Of a stretch of DNA of 5,218 nt, positions 1 through 5,218 are shown piece by piece. This stretch comes from Paracoccaceae bacterium (GTDB lineage: Bacteria; Pseudomonadota; Alphaproteobacteria; Rhodobacterales; Rhodobacteraceae). The position numbers and the translations under genes were made by a program. The stretch covers positions 1 to 5,218 of the forward strand of contig JAMWZF010000209.1 in assembly GCA_024304875.1 (NCBI GenBank), read 5' to 3'. The notes beneath the pieces are model-generated. The model made no database searches. It was not told the origin of the DNA and worked only from the letters and a program-made list of their open reading frames with translations. Each line of letters starts with the position of its first letter. Positions within the stretch are counted from its first letter, which is position 1.

Positions 1-2238
1 CTCCTGACGGGGATGGGCGGGCGCGGGATTGGAGGGGAAGAGCGCGGCGAAGTCGTCGGGCGAATAGTCGTCCACGGCGATGACCGCGTCGCGCAGGCGC
101 ATCATCTCCTCGATCCCGGCCATTTCGGCATCGCTGAGGATGCCGGCCTCAAGCGCCTCCTGCGGGGTCTTCTTCGCCTCGCGCAGACGCTTCATCACCG
201 GCGCCATCTCGGTCACCTTGGCGTAGCAGGCGTTCAGCAGTTCGACGCCGTCGCGGTTGCAGCCCTCGGCCAGGCGGCCGGTAATGCGGCTGCGGGCGTC
301 GGAGGCGTCGTAGAGCAGATCGCTGCAGGCGGCGACGGTCCGGTCGTCGGGTTTCCGCTCGGTCCGGCCGGGCATGGCGAAGAGGCGCAGGACCCAGGCG
401 GCCCAGCGGGCGGGCAGGTTCGTCGTGACCTCGTCGAGCGCGGTCTGGATGTTGTGGAAGGCCTCGTCGGCCACGTAGCGCAGGACCGGCAGGTCCGCCT
501 TCTGGCGCCCCTCGTCCTCCCACCGCTTCAGGGCGGCGGAGAGGATGTACATCTCGGACAGGGCATCGCCCATCCGGCCGGTGATCATCTCCTCGCGCTT
601 GAGCGCGCCGCCGAGGCTGAGGAACAGCATGTCGGCGGTCAGCGCGTAGGCTGCGGACCAGCGGGAGAGGCGCTGGTAGATCCTGGTGGCGGCCCCGGCG
701 TGAGGCGCGGGGGCGAAGGCGCCGTTCGTCAGGGCGCGTCCCCAGCTGCGGAAGACCGTCTTCGTGCTGTGTCCGACATGGGCCCAGAAGGACTTGTCGA
801 ACATCTCCAGCGACTTCTCCTCGTCCTCCTCCTGCAGGGCCAGCATGTTGTCCAGCATATGGGGATGCGCCCGGATGCCGCCCTGTCCGAAGATGATGAG
901 GGAGCGCGTGACGATGTTCGCCCCTTCGACCGTGATCCCGATGGGCACGGCGCGGTAGAGCGGCAGCAGGTAGTTCGACGGCCCGTCGATCACCGCCTTG
1001 CCGGAATGGACGTCCATCGCGTCGTTCAGCGCCTCGCGCATCCGGAAGGTCGCGTGGGCCTTCATGATCGCCGAGATCACCGACAGCGCCCGGCCCTCGT
1101 CCAGCCCCGCGCAGGTCAGCCGGCGAGCGGCGTCCATCGAATAGGCGTCGGCGGCAAGGCGGCCCAGCCGTTCCTGCACGCCGCCGAACTTGCCGATGGG
1201 CAGGCCGAACTGTTCGCGGATGCGGGCATAGGCGCCGGTGGTATGGGCCGAGAGCGCGATGGCGGCGCAGCCCATCGAGGGAAGCGAGATGCCCCGCCCG
1301 GCGGCCAGCGCGCTCATCAGCATCATCCAGCCCTTCCCGGCGTACTCCTGCCCGCCGATGATGTGATCCAGCGGAATGAAGACATCCTTGCCGGTCGTCG
1401 GCCCGTTCATGAACATCGTGGAGGACGGGATATGCCGGCGCCCGGTCTCGACCCCCGGCAGGTCGGTGGGCACGAGGGCGCAGGTGATCCCGATATCCTC
1501 GGTCCCGCCGATCAGGCCGTCGGGGTCCCGCAGCTTGAAGGCGAGGCCCAGAACGGTGCAGACCGGCGACAGGGTGATGTAGCGCTTGGCCCAGTTGAGG
1601 CGGATACCGACCACCTCCTCGCCCTTCCACTGGCCCTTGCAGACGACCCCTTCGTCCACCATCGCGCCGGCGTCCGATCCGGCCTCGTCGCTGGTCAGGC
1701 CGAAGGCGGGCAGTTCGCGGCCGTCGGCAAGGCGGGGGAGCCAATGGTGCTTCTGCTCCTCGGTGCCGAACTGGTGCAAGAGCTCGCCGGGGCCGAGGGA
1801 GTTGGGGACCATGACGGTCACCGCGGCGGCGACGGAGCGGGTCGAGATGAAGCGGACGATCTCGGAATGGGCGAAGGCCGAGAAGCCGAGGCCGCCGTGA
1901 TCCTTGTCGATGATCATGCCGAAGAACTTGTGCTTGCGCAGGAAGTCCCAGACCTCGGGGGACAAATCGCCGTCCTCGTGGTTGATCTTCCAGTCGTCGA
2001 TCATGGCGCAGAGGTCGGTCACCGGACCGTCGAAGAAGGCCTGCTCCTCCTCCGACAGCTGCGGCTGCTTGACGGCTTTCAGCTTCTTCCAGTCCGGATT
2101 GCCCGAGAACAGTTCCGCCTCCCACCAGACCTCGCCGGCGTTCAGAGCCTCGCTCTCTGTCTCGGAGAGGGTCGGAAGGGCTTTCTTCGCCCATCTGAAG
2201 ATCGGTTTCGTCAGCGTGCGCGCGCGAAAGGATGTCAT
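1..2238 (-). CDS. fadE: FadE-type acyl-CoA dehydrogenase, 3' end cut by window edge
   Basis: Catalyses the first step of fatty acid beta-oxidation, FAD-dependent conversion of acyl-CoA to trans-2-enoyl-CoA. 746 codons are visible from ATG to the left edge with no stop. By recall, the protein matches E. coli FadE along its whole length: WWEAELFSGNPDWKKL (38-53), MIIDKDHGGLGFSA (108-121), VPNSLGPGELL (144-154), the flavin-contacting LTSDEAGSDAGA (181-192), NWAKRYITL (215-223), the catalytic-base region ITVEGANIVTRS (435-446, Glu438 aligning with the YEG glutamate of other acyl-CoA dehydrogenases) and IFGQGGIRAHP (449-459). A long C-terminal region (about 470-746) corresponds to the FadE-specific DUF1974 part. 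E. coli FadE has 814 residues; this protein starts at about its residue 64 and so lacks the N-terminal transmembrane stretch. Only a few C-terminal residues should be missing. The start is supported by a strong ribosome binding site. Probably cytosolic or peripheral to the membrane. Family assignment is very secure; chain-length preference cannot be read. Confidence 0.96.
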   Translation of the reverse strand, partial: MTSFRARTLTKPIFRWAKKALPTLSETESEALNAGEVWWEAELFSGNPDWKKLKAVKQPQLSEEEQAFFDGPVTDLCAMIDDWKINHEDGDLSPEVWDFLRKHKFFGMIIDKDHGGLGFSAFAHSEIVRFISTRSVAAAVTVMVPNSLGPGELLHQFGTEEQKHHWLPRLADGRELPAFGLTSDEAGSDAGAMVDEGVVCKGQWKGEEVVGIRLNWAKRYITLSPVCTVLGLAFKLRDPDGLIGGTEDIGITCALVPTDLPGVETGRRHIPSSTMFMNGPTTGKDVFIPLDHIIGGQEYAGKGWMMLMSALAAGRGISLPSMGCAAIALSAHTTGAYARIREQFGLPIGKFGGVQERLGRLAADAYSMDAARRLTCAGLDEGRALSVISAIMKAHATFRMREALNDAMDVHSGKAVIDGPSNYLLPLYRAVPIGITVEGANIVTRSLIIFGQGGIRAHPHMLDNMLALQEEDEEKSLEMFDKSFWAHVGHSTKTVFRSWGRALTNGAFAPAPHAGAATRIYQRLSRWSAAYALTADMLFLSLGGALKREEMITGRMGDALSEMYILSAALKRWEDEGRQKADLPVLRYVADEAFHNIQTALDEVTTNLPARWAAWVLRLFAMPGRTERKPDDRTVAACSDLLYDASDARSRITGRLAEGCNRDGVELLNACYAKVTEMAPVMKRLREAKKTPQEALEAGILSDAEMAGIEEMMRLRDAVIAVDDYSPDDFAALFPSNPAPAHPRQE

Positions 2239-2314
2239 GGTCCGCTCCCCCTGTTGGCGGATCAACGCTCCACCGCAGGTGCAGTTCCGTTGCCGGCGCG
2301 TCAGGCCCAGGCGG
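2239..2314. other. Short intergenic gap between membrane-protein gene and fadE
   Basis: Seventy-six bases separate the membrane-protein stop from the fadE start. Apart from the fadE ribosome binding site, the only structure seen is a small CACC-GCA-GGTG hairpin-like repeat at 2271-2281. There is no terminator with a T-tract and no convincing promoter. The absence of a terminator is compatible with readthrough into fadE. Confidence 0.45.
2245..2252 (-). promoter_or_regulatory. Ribosome binding site of fadE
   Basis: On the minus strand the sequence AGGGGGAG lies six bases before the ATG at 2238. It is purine-rich, with GGAG complementary to the 16S rRNA tail, at normal spacing. It decides the start in favour of the short N-terminus (MTSFRARTLTKPIF...), so the lack of a membrane anchor is not an annotation artefact. 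Confidence 0.75.
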
Positions 2315-3298
2315 TCAGGGCGCGGCAGCGCCCTGCGACGGGGGGGTCGACGCGAAGCCGTGGTGGCGGAGGGCGACCACCAGACCCGGCAGTCCGGCCA
2401 GGAGGACGACGATGCCGAAGACGACGCTGGCGCTGACGCCCGCGACGGAGGAGAGGCCGATCAGAGGGAAGGCCGCGGCTGCGGCCCCTTCGCGGTAGCC
2501 CCAGCCGGCAACCGACAGGGGGATGACCATGGCGAAGAGGGTCAGGGGAACGACGAGGATGGCGTCGACGAGGCCGATCACCGTGCCGGTGGCCCGGGCC
2601 GCACAGAGGAAGGCGGCGATGTTCACGGCCACGATCGCGCCGCTCAGGCCGATTTGGGCCGTTGCCGGGCCCGGGCCTCGCCAGCTGTCGCGGACGGCGC
2701 CGGCGAAGCGCCGCACCATGGCCGGCATCAGGTGGGCGAGACGGGCACGCAAGGGACTGCGCGAGACAATGGCGAGGCCGAGGGCGAGAGTGACCAGCAC
2801 GACGATCACGGCCAGGGCGATCCATTGCAGCCCCGGCCGCCCCGAGACGGCGAGACCCAGCAGAAGCACGGCGCCGAGCGCGATCTGCCCGGCCATGCGC
2901 TCGATCACGACGGACTGTGCCGCCCGCTCGAGCCCCGCCGCCCCACGGCTGCGCACCGCCCGCCAGGCATCGCCGACCACCCCGCCGGGCACGGTCGTGT
3001 TGATCAGGCTGGACAGGTAATATTCCGCAATCGCCTCCTTCACAGGGATCCGCAGGCCCAGAGGTGCGGCCGTCAGTCGCCATCGCAGGGCACATAGCAG
3101 GATCTGGACCGAACACATGGCCGCCCCGGCCACCACCCAGCCCCAGCGCGCGGTGCGCAGCCGCGCCCAGACCGCCTCGGCGCCGACCGCCATCACGACG
3201 AGGGTGATCAGGCAGGCCGGAACGGCAAGGTGGAGCGCGCGGTAGGCAATGCCGCGCGGGTCCGACTGCGTGTCGGGAAGATTGTCGTCCTCACTCAC
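2315..3298 (-). CDS. Lysylphosphatidylglycerol synthase TM-region / UPF0104 family membrane protein (flippase-like)
   Basis: A 327-residue polytopic inner-membrane protein, about the usual length for stand-alone members of this family (PF03706-like). Hydrophobic segments lie at about 25-43, 52-72, 136-152, 157-178, 212-236, 242-264 and 283-310, giving roughly seven spans. Family hallmarks are RW at 72-73, the conserved loop SSLINTTVPGGVVGDAWRAVR (96-116, matching the family's N-x-x-x-P-G-x-x-G-G-D-x-x-R pattern), IER (132-134) and GWGYREGA (265-272, matching the typical G-G-x-G-x-R-E). No cytosolic aminoacyl-transferase domain follows, so it is not a full MprF. Related proteins act in lipid or polyprenyl-linked substrate translocation; the substrate here is unknown. 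The start is GTG at 3298: no in-frame ATG, GTG or TTG lies close upstream, and the first internal Met (36) is within the first membrane span. The open frame continues upstream to 4441 only because of high GC. The stop is 76 bases before fadE on the same strand, so cotranscription is possible. Confidence 0.88.
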   Translation of the reverse strand: MSEDDNLPDTQSDPRGIAYRALHLAVPACLITLVVMAVGAEAVWARLRTARWGWVVAGAAMCSVQILLCALRWRLTAAPLGLRIPVKEAIAEYYLSSLINTTVPGGVVGDAWRAVRSRGAAGLERAAQSVVIERMAGQIALGAVLLLGLAVSGRPGLQWIALAVIVVLVTLALGLAIVSRSPLRARLAHLMPAMVRRFAGAVRDSWRGPGPATAQIGLSGAIVAVNIAAFLCAARATGTVIGLVDAILVVPLTLFAMVIPLSVAGWGYREGAAAAAFPLIGLSSVAGVSASVVFGIVVLLAGLPGLVVALRHHGFASTPPSQGAAAP

Positions 3299-3303
3299 CT
3301 GTG

Positions 3304-3331
3304 TTGAACTCGGTCTGACGCGACGTATTTC
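3304..3331 (+). promoter_or_regulatory. Candidate sigma70-type promoter for the ABC transporter operon
   Basis: TTGAAC (3304-3309) resembles a -35 box with four of six consensus bases. TATTTC (3326-3331) follows after 16 bases and resembles a -10 box with three of six. It would give a leader of about 70 bases before the ATPase start. The match is weak and rests on pattern only; it is the best candidate in the AT-richer part of the gap. Confidence 0.28.
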
Positions 3332-3397
3332 AAGAGGATGACAGCGGATCGCATCGGCCCTGCCCCGGGGGCGCTGCCCTCGCACTCCCGGCCGGGC

Positions 3398-3406
3398 AAG
3401 AGGTGA
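3398..3406 (+). promoter_or_regulatory. Ribosome binding site of the ATPase gene
   Basis: AAGAGGTGA directly precedes the ATG at 3407; GAGGTGA is a seven-base complement to the 3' end of 16S rRNA. It supports ATG 3407 over the nearby GTG at 3403, which opens a different, non-coding frame. Confidence 0.6.
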
Positions 3407-4486
3407 ATGGCGGATCTCGATCTCATCGACCTGTCCAAGGATTACGGCAACGGCCACCGCGCCGTCGACTCCATTTCCCTGCACGTGGAGGACCGGGAGT
3501 TCGTCGTCATCGTCGGCCCCTCCGGATCGGGCAAGTCCACCACCCTGCGCCTGATCGCCGGAATCGAGGACGAGACCGCGGGCGAGATCCGGATCGGCGG
3601 GCAGCGGGTGAACGACCTGTCGCCCGGCGCGCGGGACCTGGCGATGGTGTTCCAGGACTACGCGCTCTACCCGCACATGAGCGTGGCGGCCAATATCGGC
3701 TTCGGCCTGCGGCGGCGCGGCGTACCCCGGCCCGAGGTCGCCAACCGCGTGCGCGAGGTGGCCGAGATGCTGGACATCGCCCCGCTTCTGAACCGCCGCC
3801 CCGCCGCCCTTTCCGGCGGCCAGCGCCAGCGCGTCGCCATGGGGCGGGCGATGGTGCGCCGGCCGCGACTGTTCCTCTTCGACGAGCCGCTGTCGAACCT
3901 CGACGCCCTGTTGCGGATCGCCACCCGGGCCGAGATCAAGCGGATGCAGTCCCTCATGCCCACCACGACGATCTACGTGACCCACGATCAGACCGAGGCC
4001 ATGACGATGGCCGACCGGGTCGTGGTGATGAACGAGGGGCGCATCGTGCAGGCCGGCCCGCCGATGGAGATCTATCGCAACCCCGAAAGCCTCTTCGTCG
4101 CCCGGTTCATCGGCACGCCATCGATGAACCTGATCGACGCGCGGCTGACGGCGACGGGGGTCGAACTGGCCGATGGCACCCCGCTGGACCTGCCCCGGCC
4201 CTACCCCGCGGCCGACGCCGGACGGCCGGTATTGATCGGACTCCGGCCCGAGGCCGTATTGCTTGCTGGGGACGGCGCGGGCTTGCCCGCCCGAGTCGAA
4301 AGCCTGGAGCCCCTGGGACAGGAGATCATCGTGGAATTCGCCGCCGAATGTGCCGCACCCCTGCGCAGCCGTGTACCGCCCGAGACCGAGCTGACGGTGG
4401 GCGAGCAAGTTCGCCTGCGCCTCGACACGATTCGGGCCCATGTCTTCGACCCCGCGACCGGAAAGGTTCTTCTTCCGCCCCCTTGA
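3407..4486 (+). CDS. Carbohydrate-type (MalK/UgpC family) ABC transporter ATP-binding protein
   Basis: A 359-residue cytoplasmic ATPase that powers an importer of the CUT1 (carbohydrate uptake) type. Its length is typical for MalK/UgpC/MsmK proteins. All nucleotide-binding motifs are intact: Walker A GPSGSGKST (37-45), Q-loop Gln83 in MVFQDYALYPHM, signature LSGGQ (135-139), Walker B RLFLFDEP (154-161) with catalytic Glu160, D-loop SNLD (163-166) and H-loop His193 in VTHDQTEAM. The family-typical linker FIGTPSMNL (234-242) leads into a C-terminal TOBE/regulatory domain with GLRPEAVLL (278-286). The segment after the D-loop reads ALLRIATRAEIKRM where the family usually has AKLR-x-x-x-R-x-E-I-K, a mild deviation. 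The gene lies 46 bases upstream of a solute-binding protein gene and is the first gene of the operon. Such ATPases often serve more than one importer, so the substrate cannot be set from this gene alone. Naming it ugpC or malK would go beyond the evidence. Confidence 0.96.
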   Translation: MADLDLIDLSKDYGNGHRAVDSISLHVEDREFVVIVGPSGSGKSTTLRLIAGIEDETAGEIRIGGQRVNDLSPGARDLAMVFQDYALYPHMSVAANIGFGLRRRGVPRPEVANRVREVAEMLDIAPLLNRRPAALSGGQRQRVAMGRAMVRRPRLFLFDEPLSNLDALLRIATRAEIKRMQSLMPTTTIYVTHDQTEAMTMADRVVVMNEGRIVQAGPPMEIYRNPESLFVARFIGTPSMNLIDARLTATGVELADGTPLDLPRPYPAADAGRPVLIGLRPEAVLLAGDGAGLPARVESLEPLGQEIIVEFAAECAAPLRSRVPPETELTVGEQVRLRLDTIRAHVFDPATGKVLLPPP

Positions 4487-4491
4487 CCGTG

Positions 4492-4505
4492 CCCTCCCCG
4501 GAGGG
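4492..4505 (+). other. Small GC hairpin between ATPase and binding-protein genes
   Basis: CCCTC (4492-4496) and GAGGG (4501-4505) are complementary around a four-base loop. The structure starts five bases after the ATPase stop codon. No T-tract follows, so it is unlikely to be a full terminator. It could be a weak attenuator or an mRNA 3'-end stabiliser that lets operon genes be expressed unequally, or it may be chance in GC-rich DNA. Confidence 0.3.
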
Positions 4506-4520
4506 ACCAGACCTCATCAC

Positions 4521-4526
4521 GAAAGG
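4521..4526 (+). promoter_or_regulatory. Ribosome binding site of the solute-binding protein gene
   Basis: GAAAGG stands six bases before the ATG at 4533, a modest match at good spacing. It agrees with the start that gives a complete signal peptide. Confidence 0.5.
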
Positions 4527-4532
4527 CATCTC

Positions 4533-5218
4533 ATGACCCATCGCTTTCACCGCATCCTCGGCGCCGTCGGCGCCGCCTGCGCCCTCGGCATCCCCGCCAG
4601 CCTTGCCGCGCAGGACCTGATCACCCGCGACCGTGTCGGCCTGCCGGACGCGCCCAACACGATGACCTTCCGCCTGACGGCCTATGACCTCTACTCTTCG
4701 GACGACGCCACCCGCGAGGCTTTCGAGGCGCTCTTCACCGACTTCATCGAGGCCCGGCCGGACTGGAAGATCGAGACCCAGATCGCCACCGACAACATCG
4801 GCCAGGAACAGGCCCGGATGCTCGAACAGGCCCGCGCCGGCCGCGGTCCCGATTGCGCGATGATCGACTCCTCGCAGCTGGCCCTGTTCAAGAGCGCGGA
4901 CGTGCTGACCCCGATGACCGAGCACTGGAGCGAGGAGGAAATCAACGACCTCTTCCCCTTCGTCCGGGAGGCCGTGACCAACGAGGAGGGCGACCTGCTG
5001 GCCTGGTGGTGGTTCACCGACCTGCGCGTGCTCTACCGCGACACCCGCGTGGTGCCGGACGCGCCGCAGACCTGGGAAGAGCTGGAAGCCGCCGCGCTGG
5101 CGAGCGTCGAGGCCGGGCAGGAGGGCCTTCTGTTCAACGGCGGCCGCTGGGAGGGCACGACTTTCGACTGGCTGGCGCACTTCTGGGCGCAGGGCGGCCA
5201 GCTGGTCGATGACGAGGG
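4533..5218 (+). CDS. Extracellular solute-binding protein of a sugar-type ABC importer, 3' truncated
   Basis: The N-terminal 228 codons are visible; the frame runs off the right edge, and family members are usually 400-450 residues. It opens with a Sec-type signal peptide: basic MTHRFHR, hydrophobic core at about 8-24, and likely cleavage after SLA or LAA (25/26). The mature protein would bind its solute in the periplasm and deliver it to permeases. Family 1 (SBP_bac_1-like) features are RLTAYDLYSSDDATREAFEAL as first strand and helix (47-67), ARPDWKIETQ (74-83), GPDCAMIDSSQLALF (105-119), then a block around residues 153-182 (GDLLAWWWFTDLRVLYRD, then PQTWEEL) matching the family pattern 'G-x-x-x-x-x-P-W-x-x-D-x-R-x-L-Y-Y-R ... 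P-x-T-W-x-E-L', and WAQGGQLVDDEG at the edge. A stretch of about 20 residues (26-45) precedes the first strand, slightly long. Cys16 is not a good lipobox because Gly is at -3. Cotranscription with the ATPase is likely. The aromatic-rich loop hints at a sugar or polyol ligand, but the ligand is unknown. Confidence 0.9.
   Translation, partial: MTHRFHRILGAVGAACALGIPASLAAQDLITRDRVGLPDAPNTMTFRLTAYDLYSSDDATREAFEALFTDFIEARPDWKIETQIATDNIGQEQARMLEQARAGRGPDCAMIDSSQLALFKSADVLTPMTEHWSEEEINDLFPFVREAVTNEEGDLLAWWWFTDLRVLYRDTRVVPDAPQTWEELEAAALASVEAGQEGLLFNGGRWEGTTFDWLAHFWAQGGQLVDDE

Larger units (their letters stand above)
3299..3406. promoter_or_regulatory. Divergent intergenic region, likely holds promoters for both directions
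   Basis: This is the only divergently flanked gap in the window, so promoters for the leftward membrane-protein/fadE pair and the rightward transporter operon should lie here or reach in from the neighbours. The left half (about 3300-3340) is clearly less GC-rich than its surroundings, as expected for promoter DNA. The right half contains two perfect self-complementary GC stretches, CCCCGGGG (3363-3370) and CCCGGCCGGG (3387-3396). No regulator gene is in the window, so the controlling factor cannot be named. Confidence 0.5.

Noticed and set aside
149..2194. A 681-codon minus-strand open frame overlapping fadE in another frame
   Set aside because: It is Arg/Gly/Pro-rich shadow coding with no domain; the fadE frame on the same strand is the real gene.
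13..2436. An 807-codon open frame on the plus strand, antisense to fadE
   Set aside because: Its translation is rich in Gly, Ala, Arg, His and Asp with no recognisable domain and shows the usual composition of antisense frames in high-GC genes. The minus-strand frame matches FadE end to end.
1904..3097. A 397-codon plus-strand open frame spanning the fadE 5' end and the membrane-protein gene
   Set aside because: It crosses two well-supported minus-strand genes and has no domain; its second half is low-complexity Arg/Asp/Gly sequence.
2301..3116. A 271-codon minus-strand open frame within the membrane-protein gene
   Set aside because: It is Arg/Pro/Gly-rich, lacks hydrophobic spans, and overlaps the real gene in another frame.
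3299..4441. Upstream extension of the membrane-protein frame to 4441 (708 codons in total)
   Set aside because: The extension is antisense to the ATPase gene, which has every ABC motif intact, and reads as low-complexity Gly/His/Arg protein. Only the part from 3298 downward has family features.
4492..4505. Rho-independent terminator after the ATPase gene
   Set aside because: The stem is only five base pairs and no T-tract follows, so termination is unlikely; it is kept only as a weak hairpin.
4569..4583. Possible lipoprotein signal (AVGAAC, Cys16) in the binding protein
   Set aside because: The -3 residue is Gly instead of Leu/Val/Ile, the Cys lies too early in the hydrophobic core, and a normal signal peptidase I site (SLA-AQ) follows.
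4326..5180. A 284-codon minus-strand open frame opposite the binding-protein gene
   Set aside because: It has no recognisable domain, and the opposite strand carries a clear signal peptide and binding-protein motifs.
1..5218. Mobile elements, CRISPR repeats, tRNA/rRNA genes or toxin-antitoxin genes
   Set aside because: No transposase motifs, terminal inverted repeats, regular direct repeats or tRNA-like sequences were seen on either strand, and base composition is uniform apart from the short divergent gap.

Overview
This window is high-GC bacterial DNA (roughly two thirds G+C by eye, not counted) that is densely packed with genes, with third codon positions almost always G or C. The gene content and protein style (an FadE-type acyl-CoA dehydrogenase without a membrane anchor, next to a CUT1-type sugar or polyol ABC transporter) suggest a proteobacterium, most likely an alphaproteobacterium such as a Rhodobacteraceae relative. 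That assignment is inference, because the window holds no rRNA or other phylogenetic marker.

Layout. Positions 1-2238, minus strand, hold a nearly complete fadE gene whose 3' end runs off the left edge. Upstream of it on the same strand, 76 bases away, is a 327-residue polytopic membrane protein of the lysylphosphatidylglycerol synthase TM / UPF0104 'flippase-like' family (2315-3298). A 108-base divergent intergenic region (3299-3406) separates this leftward pair from a rightward transporter operon. That operon starts with a MalK/UgpC-type ATPase (3407-4486), followed after 46 bases by an extracellular solute-binding protein with a signal peptide (4533 to the right edge, truncated). The permease genes expected for such a system are not in the window and presumably lie to the right.

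How the genes work together. The ATPase and binding protein are two parts of one importer: the binding protein captures a carbohydrate-like solute in the periplasm and the ATPase drives uptake through two permeases not seen here. The leftward pair may be cotranscribed, but no shared function is established. FadE performs the first oxidation step of fatty acid beta-oxidation. The membrane protein belongs to a family linked in other bacteria to lipid or polyprenyl-linked substrate handling, so a lipid theme is possible but unproven.

No mobile element, RNA gene, CRISPR array, toxin-antitoxin pair or defence system was found. Very long open frames antisense to fadE, and one running through the ATPase and membrane-protein genes, are products of base composition. 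The window looks ordinary. The points worth a second look are the anchorless FadE, the start and context of the membrane protein, an atypical segment in the binding protein, and short palindromes in the intergenic regions.
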